Source of the DNA: Poecilobothrus nobilitatus
Taxonomy: Eukaryota; Arthropoda; Insecta; Diptera; Dolichopodidae
Reading direction: 5' to 3'
Length of the DNA: 64,000 nt
Assembly (NCBI GenBank): GCA_947095535.1
Contig: OX352773.1
Location: forward strand, 209,704,093-209,768,092
In this document: piece by piece, positions 38,001 to 49,135 of the stretch
Layout of the letters: each line of letters opens with the position of its first letter
Position numbering within the stretch: the stretch's first letter is position 1
Notes under the pieces: generated by a model
Seen by the model: the letters and a program-made list of their open reading frames with translations, nothing else
What the model was told of the DNA's origin: nothing
Databases searched by the model: none
Translations under genes and position numbers: made by a program

Positions 38001-38389
38001 GATCATTTACATTTCACTCATGAAACTTATTCTAATATACAGAGTTTCAATCATTGTCCAGTACTGTATTTGTTCGGATATAGTAGTCAATTTCGAGAAG
38101 ACGGTAACTATCTATTAAAGTAAAGCTATATGAGTGAGTGACATTTATTCAATAGAAATTTATACTAAATATTTATGCAGTTGAATTGTCAAATTGATGG
38201 AGTATGATGGAATATTTTCAATATATTATGTATTAAAAAATGTAAAACTAATAAAAGATATAATAAACAAGTAATGGAAAAACGAAGGATTTTCAAAAAG
38301 CACATTTTCAAATTTAAAAAATATTCTATAATAAACCTAGAGTAAAGAGTAGATATTTTGTAAAATAAATTTTGATAATAAAGTTATCT

Positions 38390-38690
38390 TTGTTTGATTT
38401 ACTTGTTTGTATATTACTTCAAAAAAATTTCGACAGATGCCCAAGTTACAGCTGTTTAAAAATAGAGAATTTTTAGTTTTTGACCCCTTACAGTTCCTAA
38501 AATGGGGGCGGTAAAAAAAATATTTCCTGACATGACTCAATATTTCCCGAATAAAAAGTTGTTCCACAAAATTAATTTTTTGATGATGCCTAACCGTAGT
38601 TAAAATTCCATTGCTTTATTTCAAACGGTGTATAAGTTTTGTAAACACCCATACGGACGGATAGACGGACAGAGTGAAGCTAATAAGCAC
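38390..38690 (-). mobile_element. Degraded Helentron-like fragment
   Basis: The core block TTTTTGACCCCTTACAG followed by TCCTAAAATGGGGGCGG matches TTTTTGACCCCTTACAGCTC...GGGGGTG of the minus-oriented subfamily A copies. It is followed by AGTTAAAATTCCATTGC, TAAGTTTTGTAAACACC and a decayed GACGGAC run (38654-38672), the microsatellite position. Ends are missing. Confidence 0.7.
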
Positions 38691-38699
38691 ATTTTTTAA

Positions 38700-41030
38700 A
38701 CTTTTTTAAAAATGTGCTAAAAAATGGTAAAAATGTAATTTAGTTAAGGATACTGATAGCTACAACTGTATTTTATATTTTAATGAGTTAGGAAAAAATT
38801 TTTAACATTCTTCTAAACTAGGTAATAGACTATACTGGCGTCTAAGAAATTTGAAACAAGAGCAAATAACCAAAACAAGGAACTAACCAATACAACTTCC
38901 AAAAAAATTACAACTAGGAATTCTGTCTTCCTGCAAATTTTGGAAAATTCATTAATAAGCTCCAAATGATCTGATCGAAAATAGATTAGTGCATCTAAAT
39001 GAAAATAATGTTCTCTATATAAGATGAACATAAAGTTATAATAATTTGCTCGTATTAGTTTTAACGTGATATTGATAAATCATAGGGATTCGTATGATTT
39101 CGATAGAAGTTGTAATAAGAATGAAGGTGAAGATATAATATTTCTTATTTTGCACTCATTTTGTTAATTAATATTAATTATAGGTAAACATTAAATTATT
39201 AAATCTACTCTACTTTATAGAAAATTTAAATTGTTTCTAACAGACCCAATGGTATAATAAATTACTTAATCTGATGTAGGTAAATTATTAAATAATCACT
39301 TTAGCTAAAAAAAAGGCAACTAGGATCCTCCACATATTTGCTTATTTATAATGAATGAAACCGTATTTTAAAGACATCAAGAAAAGAATTTTAATAAATA
39401 TTTATTTTTGTCGATCACTGTATTTGTTCAACACATTGAATACATTTTCAATTCAGGATGCAAAATAATATATCATAAGGATTTTTATTTAATTTCAATA
39501 ATAATAAAAATTTCATTGAAATTTCAATATAGAAATATTTTGTTATTCAAGTATAGGTTGTTGAACTTTTTTTTTTTTTTTATGTATTAAAAATTTTCAA
39601 TTGAAAATGAAAATAAAGATGTATTTTGTGTTAAAATAAAAATTAATTAAAATAATATTTTTGAAATAAATATAAAATATGTGTTAGTGCCTTAAATTAA
39701 ATGAATGTATTCTATATATGGGTAAATGATATTTGAGGTTTTCCTAAAAAAATGCAAATTAATTTTGATATCAAATCAATAAAATAATAAAAATTTATAA
39801 TTTTCGCTTTTAAATAATAATATTTTGAAGTTTTTGTTTTACACATAAATATGAACTAAATAATAGGGGTATTCATGAGTTGGTGACAAACTAGTCATGC
39901 ACAAGTGCAAAATTTTGGACTCTATCATATTTCAATATTTTGACAGTTAAAGTGTAATATTAGTTGTTGTTTACTTTGCTTAGCTTTTTGATTTTTTTTT
40001 TACTGCCAAATTTACCTCCCGAACATTTTAAAAATATTTTATTGAAATTTTTAGAATTTTTTTATATACATACATTATACATATACATTCTATACATATA
40101 TATTCTATTATAATAAATATATAAACAAATTAAATTTCTAATGTTTATGTAAACTAAACAACTATAAGTGACATTTTTTATTCGATTCTTGACAGTTAAA
40201 TAAAAAGTCATAAGTATAGAAAATATTTGAACCACAAATTTTGGCAGGATCGTTCACCATATCGTGAAATGCATATTTTTTTTTTTTTTTGTAACTCAGA
40301 AAATATTTACACGAACTCGTGAATACCCCTAATATTTAAAGATTTTTTTTTTTTAGTTTGATTATCATTTGAACATGATTAAAATGTCATAATTAGGATT
40401 TAATAAAATGAAGATAATTATATTTTTTGAATTATGTATTGTAAATACTATACATATGTATGTACATTATCTACATATTATTATGATTTAATTGAGGCTT
40501 AAATTCTTTTTGTTTTATAATATTTTTATTGTATTTGTTGCATTTATTTTTAAATCATTGTTAATTGCTTATTAATATAGAGAAAATCCCTTATTTTAAA
40601 GTATTATAAAAATATTAAAAATAAAAAGAGTTGATATTTTAATGTTAGTTGATTTTATAATCCATAAAATTAATTTTTTCTAAATAAATATTTTTTTTTT
40701 AATAATTTAATATTTTAATTTATAATACAATCGGATTATTAACTTACATATATGTGTAATAATATATAAAAATTATTATACAGAAAAATTATATAGAAAA
40801 GATATTTAATGGTAATTATAACTTTTTATTTTTCTTTACTTTTAATCTTTTAAAAATTGAATTGTTATTAACTGGACACTATTTTTTATCCTTGACTTTT
40901 GTTTAGTTATTATTCTTGTTTTTTAATTATGTACTTTGGTGCTATGAACTGCTATACAATCTTTTGCGGTTACTATTTTCATTTTTTTTCCACATTTTTC
41001 AAAAAAAAATTTGAATAATTTGCTTATTAG
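38700..41030. other. AT-rich DNA with no recognisable gene
   Basis: Nothing bounded is visible. Open frames of 72 and 60 codons have no domain. Confidence 0.6.
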
Positions 41031-41034
41031 ATTC

Positions 41035-41120
41035 ACTATTGTCGTTCGTCCGTTCGTCCGTTTGTTTACAAAACTTCTACACCGTTTAAGATAGAATAAT
41101 GTAATTTTAGTTATAGATTG
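41035..41120 (+). mobile_element. Degraded Helentron-like 5' fragment
   Basis: A GTCGTTCGTCCGTTCGTCCG microsatellite-like run is followed by TTTACAAAACTTCTACACCG, TTTAAGATAGAATAATG and AATTTTAGTTAT. This is the reverse complement of the arrangement at 24380-24440 and 38590-38660. It shows an older subfamily distinct from A and B. Confidence 0.6.
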
Positions 41121-41249
41121 GTCTTTTATGTTTTATGTATAATTATAATTCAAAATTTATTTTATATAAAATTATTAAATTATTACAAAATGATTAAAAT
41201 GATGATTTGATTTTAATCAAATGATTTTAATGATGTGCACAATAGAAGA

Positions 41250-41396
41250 TTAAGTAAAAGATTAAGAACCGGTTGTAGTTACATGAATAATAATAAAAAA
41301 AAAATAATTTACTGTAATGTAAATGTATGATGTATGTTGCCATTGTATGTTACGACTGAATAATATAGAAAATAGAGTAACCAGTTGTACTTAACA
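41250..41396 (-). repeat. Start of the 3' LTR of a copia-type element (partial)
   Basis: On the minus strand a purine tract GAGAGAAGGGG (complement of 41397-41407) directly follows the stop codon of the copia relic. It is followed at once by TGTTAAGTACAACTGG, with the TG expected at an LTR start. The far end is not defined because no second LTR is present for comparison. Confidence 0.55.
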
Positions 41397-41407
41397 CCCC
41401 TTCTCTC
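41397..41407 (-). other. Polypurine tract of a copia relic
   Basis: Eleven purines (GAGAGAAGGGG on the minus strand) sit between the stop codon and the TG of the putative LTR. This is the plus-strand primer position of LTR retrotransposons. Confidence 0.6.
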
Positions 41408-41965
41408 ATTCATGTCCTCCAACTACAACACTACTAATGAGTAATTTATGCCTTGGAGCTTGAAATGGTTTTGTTAGAAAATCTGCAAGCATTACTTTGG
41501 TTGACACATATTTAAGGTTGATAGTTCCATCTTCAATATATACGAATAAAGTGATATTTAATATCGATATGTTTTGATCGTGCATGAAAGCCAGAATTAG
41601 TGACATTAGTGTCATTGTACAAAATACCTTATGTTGAAGATAAGGCACGGATGTTTGCTTCTTCGAATTCCAACTTATTCCAGTTCGACCAAACGTGAAG
41701 GTAAAATCTGTGTACGACCTTCGATTTAGATTACAGCTGCCCCAATCAGCATCACAGTAACCTATTAATCCATTTACAGTTTCCTTTTTAAATATTAAAC
41801 CGTCGTTGATAGTACCTTTCAAATAACGAAGAATTCGTTTAGCAGCTAGCCAATGTTCATTATCGTGATAGTCATTGTACTGACTTAGCATACTAACGCT
41901 GAATGATATGTCTGGTCTAGTGTTAATTACGAGATACATCAAAGAACCGATCAGCTCAACTTAAA
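41403..41965 (-). pseudogene. Ty1/copia pol relic: end of reverse transcriptase and RNase H
   Basis: The 178-codon open frame begins inside the reverse transcriptase tail. GSLMYLVINTRPDISF matches the copia motif seen after the polymerase core, and HWLAAKRILRYLKGT and GYCDADWGSC are the standard linker and first RNase H acidic block. SWNSKKQTSVP corresponds to the usual WxSKKQ string, but the STEAEY block that should follow is gone. A stretch readable only in another frame (SGFHARSKHIDIKYHFIR, about 41540-41600) shows an internal deletion and frameshifts. The main frame recovers at LADFLTKPF. Integrase, protease and gag are absent, and a stop lies just upstream of the reverse transcriptase piece. 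It is a 5'-truncated, inactive Pseudoviridae-type fragment. Confidence 0.92.
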
Positions 41966-42280
41966 AAAATTAATGTTGTAGAGTTCAAGTAACAACTCCT
42001 ATATAATTAATGTTGTAGAATTTGTTGTAGAGTAAGTAACCCCATTTATTACAGAGTTACAGAATTTATGAAAAGTCGTATTTTCAAATGTTTATATTTT
42101 GCTTAATATTTTATCAATCTAGGGACGTCAAACAATAAGACACTTTTTCCACTGCAATAACTATTATTATTGTTGGTATTATTATTAGTATTGATATTAT
42201 TTTTGGTACTGGTATTATTATTATTTTTTGATATAAATTTTTACAATATAAAATCACTATTTTTTTTAATACATTTAAAA
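41966..42280. other. AT-rich DNA with no recognisable gene
   Basis: Contains an ATT/GTT-rich patch at about 42160-42235. The 74-codon open frame starting there is Leu/Val-rich low complexity. Confidence 0.55.
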
Positions 42281-42284
42281 AAAA

Positions 42285-42960
42285 AATGTTTGTCCATCTG
42301 TTTGTATGTCTATTTACAAAACTTCTACAACGTTAAAGATAGAGTAATTATGTTATGTGAAAACAAAATTTTACATAATGTTCTTCCTTTATAACTCCGG
42401 CGCGCATTTAGATAGGGACTTGAAATTTTTAGAGAAAACTGACCTTTTAGAATTAGTACAAGTTTCGTCGAGTAATCAACGACTCAGTGAAATTAAATGA
42501 TTCACTAAACTAAAGCTTAGTCAAATATGGATAATATTAATAAATGACTTAGTTGATGCTCTATTCTTCTTATAGAGAAGTGGCAAGCTAAAAATAATTT
42601 ATTTCGTCAGATATTTTTTTAGTACCGCCCCCTGTAGAGCTTTTAGGAGCTAAAAATTCTAAAATTTGCTATTTTTATATACCTGTAACTTAGGCTCCAG
42701 TGCAGATTTTTTCAAAAAAAATCATAAAAATTAAGGCTTCGATATTATGTGTTTATTTATAAAGGGTTACGAATCTGCAGCACATCAAATTTTTAAAATA
42801 GTCCTGTTTTGAAATTTTTATTTTTCAACTTATGCTTGATATTTTTTTAATATAGAGGCATCAAACGATATGATATTTTATCAACTTTATAAATTTAGTC
42901 AGTAGAAATTGGTTATAACGACTTCGGTTAACCGATAACTTTTATTTTATTTTATCTTTA
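42285..42960 (+). mobile_element. Degraded Helentron-like element
   Basis: It starts with a worn GTCC-type run (TTTGTCCATCTGTTTG), then TTTACAAAACTTCTACAACG as at 41066. Core blocks follow in the subfamily A order: AGTACCGCCCCCTGTAG, CTAAAATTTGCTATTTTTA, ACCTGTAACTTAGGC, AATTAAGGCTTCGATATT, AAAGGGTTAC. The 5' repeat and the 3' hairpin are gone. Confidence 0.65.
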
Positions 42961-43580
42961 ACACATTATTTTTTCCAAATTATTATTATTTTATTAATTT
43001 GAATTATATTCCTGAACATTTTTTAATTTATTATTTTAAACTTTTATAAAAACAAATAAAATAAAATTGTATTTCTATTTAAATATTGCACATGTATATA
43101 CTTATGTATGTTTACACATTATAAAACTTTAACAAAAGATCCATTCAAGACACAAATAAAAAAAAATCACAAATATTATGTAGTCATAAAAAAATGATAC
43201 CGTATTATCTAAACAGCTTTAAAAAAACTTGTTTCTTAAAAAATCATTCTCTAACTTTTGCTCTATAAAATGCGTGTAATGTTTGGTGATATGTTTATTA
43301 TATACATAGGTGGTCTTGATAAGAAAATTAATTTTTCCTTAAAACAAACTATGCACGAGTATAACCGATAATACTATTAATCTACTCTTAAAACAATAAG
43401 GTTCGTTTACAATCACATTTATGTTTTATAATTAAAGAAACATTTAACTAAAAAAAATTTTTTTTTGTATTCGTCGTTATAATTTGCATTTTTTTTTAAA
43501 TGTGTAAAAAATATGGTAGTTGCAAAAGGTTTGTCGTAATAAGCGATGTCGTTAATTCCGATGATACTTCAATGTAGTTA
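42961..43580. other. AT-rich DNA with no recognisable gene
   Basis: Nothing bounded is visible. Confidence 0.55.
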
Positions 43581-43586
43581 TAGCTG

Positions 43587-44943
43587 TACGATAGGATCGG
43601 GTATAATAAAATTACTCCTCCGTTTGTAACACCTCGAAATAAGCGAGCTAGGTATACCTTCAAAGGTATGGATCGGATCAGAAAAAAATTCTAAGACGTT
43701 TGAGCCATGTCCTTCCGTCCGTCCGTCCGTCCGTCAGCACGCTAACTCAAAAACTAAGAAAGCTAGAATCTTGCAATTTATACAAAATATTCTGGGAGTA
43801 ATTTGTAGGATCCCCATTTTTTTTTGGTTGAGTTTGGACCAAAACTTAGGGTAGCTCTCGAACACCTAACTTTTAGATCCCCACATTTTTTTTGAAATAG
43901 AGCTATGAAATTTTAACTGCTGATAGATCTTACAAAAATATTAATTTTATTTTTAATAACTTTTTTTTGTAGCCCTACCCGTTACGGAGCTACAGCTCCC
44001 CAAAGGTTCAAAAAAGCTCTATATTTAAATTATTATAGCACAAGTTGTATAAAGTATATCTTCATTTTGAAAACGCCAAAGATTACTACTTTTATTAGCT
44101 TTAAAAGTATATATACAATAAATATATATTTGTGGCATACGGTGTCTTAATTTACCGTTATGAGAAATTCAAATTTTGCAAAATCCTTTAACCCTTCTAT
44201 CTTCTAAACAGTTTTTCTGTTTATTTTCTGAAAATTTTCTATTTCTAAACACCTGTAACTTGAACACCTGTTAAAATTTTTTTGAAGTAATACACAAAAA
44301 TTAAAGCTTCAACATTATACTCTTATTTCTGTTAACAACTTTTTTTAATAATAAAGGGTTACTTTATAATTGACGAAAGTGTTACTTGATTTTTTCAAAT
44401 TTTCTAACAAATTTCTTCAACAAATTTTTTTTTGCATTTGTTTTACTCGATAATTTGAAATTGTTGAGGATATAATGCGTAGTATAAAAAAATGTAAATA
44501 AATAAACAACATAACGGTTGCTTGAAGAATTTTTATTTATATGATATTGATATACATACATACTTATATAATATCATATCATTCACTAGTGACATATCGT
44601 ATATGTCACTGATGAATGAATGATAAGAGCATATATGTATATTATATAGCGCCGTATTTACATACATATATGTATTTTATTGTACTTATAAGAAATTATT
44701 CTGTCAATGGAATATTTAAATATAATATAATATAATATTTAAAATTATATTTATTATTTTGTACTAAGTAAATTTAATATACAGTTACCGCTTAGTATTA
44801 AATGGTACTATAGAATATTTGAAAAAGTTTTGGATTGATAATCGTTATGTGGAAGGTTAGAATCTGCTTTTGAAGAATGTACATATAAACATATAGTTTG
44901 AATATATGTACAAACCATAGGTGATATGTACAAACCATAGGTG
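43587..44943 (+). mobile_element. Subfamily A Helentron-like element, copy A2, damaged at both ends
   Basis: Alignment by eye with copy A1 is close over nearly the whole length, including the (GTCC)n run (about 43709-43735). At the 5' end the first bases of ATACCCGTACG are replaced, so only GTACGATAGG onward remains. At the 3' end it stops in CAAACCATAG, where A1 continues to the subterminal repeat and hairpin. The break carries a 20-bp tandem duplication (44904-44923, 44924-44943). It keeps about 36 bp around 43935-43970 that A1 lacks. It lies opposite in orientation to the nested copies downstream. Confidence 0.87.
44904..44943 (+). repeat. 20-bp tandem duplication at the end of copy A2
   Basis: ATATGTACAAACCATAGGTG occurs twice without a gap, exactly where similarity to the other copies stops. 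This suggests slippage or template switching when the 3' end was lost. Confidence 0.9.
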
Positions 44944-44954
44944 GATAGGTGGTA

Positions 44955-45049
44955 GGATGGTTAAAACCATCCAAAATTGAAAAAAAGAACAACATAAAGT
45001 ATACATCTTCATAAAAAGTATAAAATTTATTGTTCTTTTTTTCAATTTT
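44955..45049. repeat. Two adjacent hairpins, one with perfect 20-bp arms
   Basis: GGATGGTT/AACCATCC (44955-44972) pairs around two bases. Immediately after it, a perfect 20-bp arm at 44973-44992 (sequence AAAATTGAAAAAAAGAACAA) pairs with 45030-45049 around a 37-nt loop. Two overlapping minus-strand open frames (65 and 62 codons) here are incidental. Confidence 0.85.
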
Positions 45050-45960
45050 CGAACTTATATCATTTTCAAAAATACAAAAAAAAATTATAAATAAATTCGA
45101 GCTTATGGCATTTTTTATTTTTCGTATTTATGCCACATTATGTCATAAGTACTAAATAAATTTTCTGCGATAAGTAACAAAAATATGGCGAAATTTATTT
45201 TCGTATTTATGTAATTTTTGGTTTTGAAATTTTAACTTTCGAACTTATGACGTACGGTCACAAGTACAGTATTAATAAATTCAAACCTGGGTGATTTATG
45301 TTGACATAAAACTGACATACGAGTATATGTATATACAATTATACTGTTTCTGTCAATTCAGTCAAAGAAAAAACTGTATTTAAACAAAAATTAATATATA
45401 TGTAAATAAATATCATAAAGTAATGTTAAAAAGAAAAGATTTTATAAAAGACAGGATAAAATTTTTTTCCATTGATAGGTATTTCAATTCATATGTCACA
45501 CATTTAAATGTTACCTTTTGTCACCCACACCTTTAATTCCCTTTTTGTTAAATCTTAAGCAATAAAATATTTATGTATAATAAATTTTATACTAAAATAT
45601 AACTTTATGAATTGTTATAATAAAATAATAATTCATTTATAAATTTTTCATTATGTAATTAAATAAGTGTCATTAAAAATGTCATACTTATTATTATTTA
45701 TTTTATGTATTACATATGATTTAAAAATGTCATTATAAATTTTAATTTTTATTTTCTATATATTAAATTGTTGTTTAAAGAATTTAGCTTTGTTTGACTT
45801 TCGTTTCAAAAAAAATTTTTATAAGATTTTAACTAAAATTAAAACATTTCATTGGCAATTTTTTACTGCGTCGCTATTTTCATATAAATTAATTTTTAAT
45901 TTTTCACATAAAATTGAACTGTCAGGAAATATGTACCACATGTCCGCATTAAAGTGAAAT
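45050..45960. other. Spacer between oppositely oriented Helentrons, no gene
   Basis: AT-rich DNA without coding or repeat signals that I can define. With 44944-45049 and the outer 3' piece it forms the spacer of a large inverted repeat. Confidence 0.6.
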
Positions 45961-45964
45961 AAAA

Positions 45965-46586
45965 ACGAGGAAGAATACAGTTGCCTTTGTCAACTCTTAG
46001 ATACCCGTACGAACCGTTAGTATGTTCACAGTCTGTCACTCTGCTCACAATATTATGTTTTTAATATTTTAGTATTTTAAAATAATTTGGGTGAATTTTA
46101 TAATTTCTAGAACTATGGGTTGTACATATATTCAAACTATATGTTTATATGTACATTCTTCAAAAGCAGATTCTAACCTTTCACATAACGATTATCAATC
46201 CAAAACTTTTTCAAATATTCTATAGTACCTAGTATTAAATGGTATTAAGCGGTAAATGTATATTAAATTTACTTAGTACAAAATAGTAAATATAATTTTA
46301 AATATTATATTATATTATATTTAAATATTCCATTGACAGAATAATTTCTTATAAGTACAATACGGCGCTATATAATATAAATATATACTCTTATCATTCA
46401 TTCACTAGTGACATATACGATATGTCACTAGTGAATGATATGATATTATATAAGTATGTATATATATCAATATCATGTAAATAAAAATTCTTCAAGCAAC
46501 CGTTATGTTGTTTATTTATTTACATTTTTTTGTACTACGCATTATATCCTCAACAATTTCAAATTATCGAGTAAAACAAATGCAAA
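45965..46586 (-). mobile_element. Outer subfamily A Helentron, copy A3: 3' part
   Basis: The plus strand opens with ACGAGGAAGAATACAG, the complement of the family's 3' end, then the hairpin with one arm changed (AGTTGAC against GCAACT), then GATACCCGTACGAA. Similarity ends at ACAAATGCAAA (about 46586), where the inner copy begins. The element resumes at 48175. The interruption marks a later insertion. Confidence 0.87.
46398..46438. repeat. Perfect 18-bp palindrome inside copy A3
   Basis: TCATTCACTAGTGACATA and its exact complement enclose TACGA. Weaker versions occur at matching positions in copy A2 (near 44580-44625) and the inner copy A4 (near 47040-47085). Copy A1 keeps only one arm (near 26150-26175). 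Confidence 0.88.
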
Positions 46587-48174
46587 CGAGGAAGAATACA
46601 GTTGCCTTTGTCAACTCTTAGATACCCGTACGAACCGTTAGTATATTCACAGCCTGTCACTCTGCTTACAATACTATTTTTTAAATATTTTAGTATTTTA
46701 AAATAATTTGGGTGAATTTTATAATTTCTAGAACTATGGGTTGTAGATATATTCAAACTATATGTTTATACATTCTTCAAAAGCAAATTCTAACCTTCCA
46801 CATAACGATTATCAATCCAAAACTTTTTCAAATATTCTATAGTACCTAGTATTAAATGGTATTAAGCGGTAAATGTATATTAAATTTACTTAGTACAAAA
46901 TAATAAATATAATTTTAAATATTATATTATATTATATTTAAATATTCCATTGACAGAATAATTTCTTATAAGTACAATAAAATACTTATATGTATGTAAA
47001 TACGGCGCTATATAATAATATACATCTATACTCTTATCATTCATTCATCAGTGACATATACGATATGTCACTAGTGAATGATATGATATTATATAAGTAT
47101 GTATGTATATCAATATCATATAAATAAAAATTCTTCAAGCAACCGTTATGTTGTTTATTTATTTACATTTTTTTGTACTACGCATTATATCCTCAACAAT
47201 TTCAAATTATCGAGTAAAACAAAATGCAAAAAATTTGTTGAAGAAATTTGTTAGAAAATTTGAAAAAATCAAGTAACACTTTAGTCAATTATAAAGTAAC
47301 CATATATTATTAAATAAAGTTGCTAACAGAAATAAGAGCATAATATTGAAGCTTTAATTTTTGTGTATTACTTCAAAAAAATTTTAACAGGTGTTCAAGT
47401 TACATGTGTTTAAAAATAGGAAAATTTCAGTTTTTGACCCCTTACAGCTCCTACACGGGGGGTGATACAAAAAAATTTTCTGAAATGACTCTTACTTATT
47501 TTCAAAGATCTAACTTCTGTCAAAATTTCAAGTTTTCAAATTAAACCGTTTAGAAGATAGAAGGGTTACAGGATTTTGCAAAATTTTAGTTTCGCATAAC
47601 GGTAAATTAAGACACCGCATGCCACAAATATATATTTATTGTATATATACTTTTAAAGCTAATAAAAGTGTTAATCGTTTAGCGTTTTCAAAATGAAGAT
47701 ATACCGTATACAACTTGTGCTATAACAATTTAAATATAGAGCTTTTTTGAACTTTTGGGGAGCTGTAGCTCTGTAACGGGTGGGGGTACAAAAAAAATTA
47801 TTAAAAATAAAATTAATATTTTTGTGACATCTATCAGCAGTTAAAATTTCATAGCCCTATTTCAAAAAAAATGTGGGGATCTAAAAGTTAGGTGTTCGAG
47901 AGCTACCCTAAGGTTTGGTCCAAACTCAACCAAAAAAAATAGGGAACCTACAAATTACTCCCAGAAAATTTTGTGTAAATTGCAAGATTCTAGCTTTCTT
48001 AGTTTTTGAGTTAGCGTGCTGACGGACGGACGGACGGACGGACATGGCTCAAAAGTCTTAGAATTTTTTTCTGATCCGATCCATACCTTTGAAGGTATAT
48101 CTAGCTCGCTTATTTCGAGGTGTTACAAACGGAGGAGTAATTTTATTATACCCGATCCTATCGTACGGGTATAA
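46587..48174 (-). mobile_element. Inner full-length subfamily A Helentron, copy A4, nested in A3
   Basis: It starts on the plus strand at CGAGGAAGAATACAG and contains the hairpin, the subterminal GATACCCGTACG, the conserved core and a (GGAC)n run (48021-48043). It ends at ATCGTACGGGTATAAA. At both junctions the interrupted host sequence is recognisable: ACAAATGCAAA on the left and AATTTGTTGAAG on the right together give the uninterrupted string seen at 47218-47240. Insertion was therefore within an A run (T run on the element strand), with no duplication of more than a few A. It has no open frame for replication proteins. Confidence 0.88.
48021..48043 (-). repeat. (GTCC)n microsatellite in copy A4
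   Basis: Five to six units on the minus strand, at the usual place about 130 bp from the 5' end. Confidence 0.9.
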
Positions 48175-49135
48175 AAATTTGTTGAAGATATTTGTTAGAA
48201 AATTTGAAAAAATGAAGTAACACTTTCGGCATTTATAAAGTAACCCTATATTATTAAAAAAAGTTGTTAACAGAAATAAGAGTATAATGTTGAAGTTTAA
48301 TTTTTGTGTATTACTTCAAAAAATTTTAACAGGTGTTCAAGTTACAGGTGTTTAAAAATAGGAAATTTTCAGTTTTTGACCCCTTACAGCTTCTAAACGG
48401 GGGGTGATACAAAAAAAATTATTAAAATTATTTTCAAATATTTTCATTTAAAATTAAATTTTATTTTCAAAGATCTAACTTCTGTCAAAATTGCAAGTTT
48501 CCAACTTAAACCGTTTAGAAGATAGAAGGGTTAAAGGATTTTGCAAAATTTGAGTTTCGCATAATGGTAAATTAAGACACCGTATACCACAAGTATATAT
48601 TTATTGTATATATACTTTTAAAGCTAATAAAAGTAGTAATCGTTTGGCGTTTTCAAAATGTAGATATACCTTATATAACTTGTGCTATAACAATTTAAAT
48701 ATAGAGCTTTTTTGAACCTTTGGGGAGCTGTAGTTCTGTAACGGGTGGGGCTACAAAAAAAGTTATTAAAAATAAAATTAATATTTTTTGAGATCTATCA
48801 GCAGTTAAAATTTCATAGCCCTATTTCAAAAAAAAATGTGGGGATCTAAAAGTTAGGTGTTCGAGAGCTACCCTAAGTTTTTGTCCAAACTCAACCAAAA
48901 AAAATAAGGAACCTACCAATTACTCCCAGAATATTTTGTGTAAATTTCAAAATTCTAACTTTCTTAGTTTTTGAGTTAGCGTGCTGACGGACGGACGGAT
49001 GGACATGGCTCAAACGTCTTAGAATTTTTTTCTGATCCGATCCATACCTTTGAAGGTATATCTAGCTCGCTTATTTCGAGGTGTTACAAACGGAGGATTA
49101 ATTTTATTATACCCGATCCTATCGTACGGGTATAA
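48175..49135 (-). mobile_element. Outer subfamily A Helentron, copy A3: 5' part
   Basis: It resumes with AATTTGTTGAAGATATTTG exactly where the 3' part broke off. It continues through the core and a shorter microsatellite (about 48986-49000) and ends at ATCGTACGGGTATAA. A segment at about 48415-48465 is changed relative to A4. The 5' end touches the deletion derivative that starts at 49136. Confidence 0.86.

Larger units (their letters stand above)
31321..38385. other. Long AT-rich stretch with no recognisable gene
   Basis: The largest uniform part of the window. It has TA runs at 33949-33980, a purine-rich GAGA/AAAG tract at about 34300-34380, a perfect 16-bp hairpin at 35023-35061 and a (CAT)n run near 37108-37130. 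Open frames of 60 to 91 codons lack domains. The 68-codon frame at 37917-38123 has the most protein-like composition, but I recognise nothing in it. Confidence 0.6.

Noticed and set aside
37917..38123. 68-codon plus-strand open frame with protein-like composition
   Set aside because: No recognisable domain or neighbour supports it. It remains possible as a short exon but cannot be claimed.
41403..42060. Complete copia element with two LTRs
   Set aside because: Only the end of pol, the polypurine tract and one LTR start are visible. No upstream LTR, gag, protease or integrase could be found.
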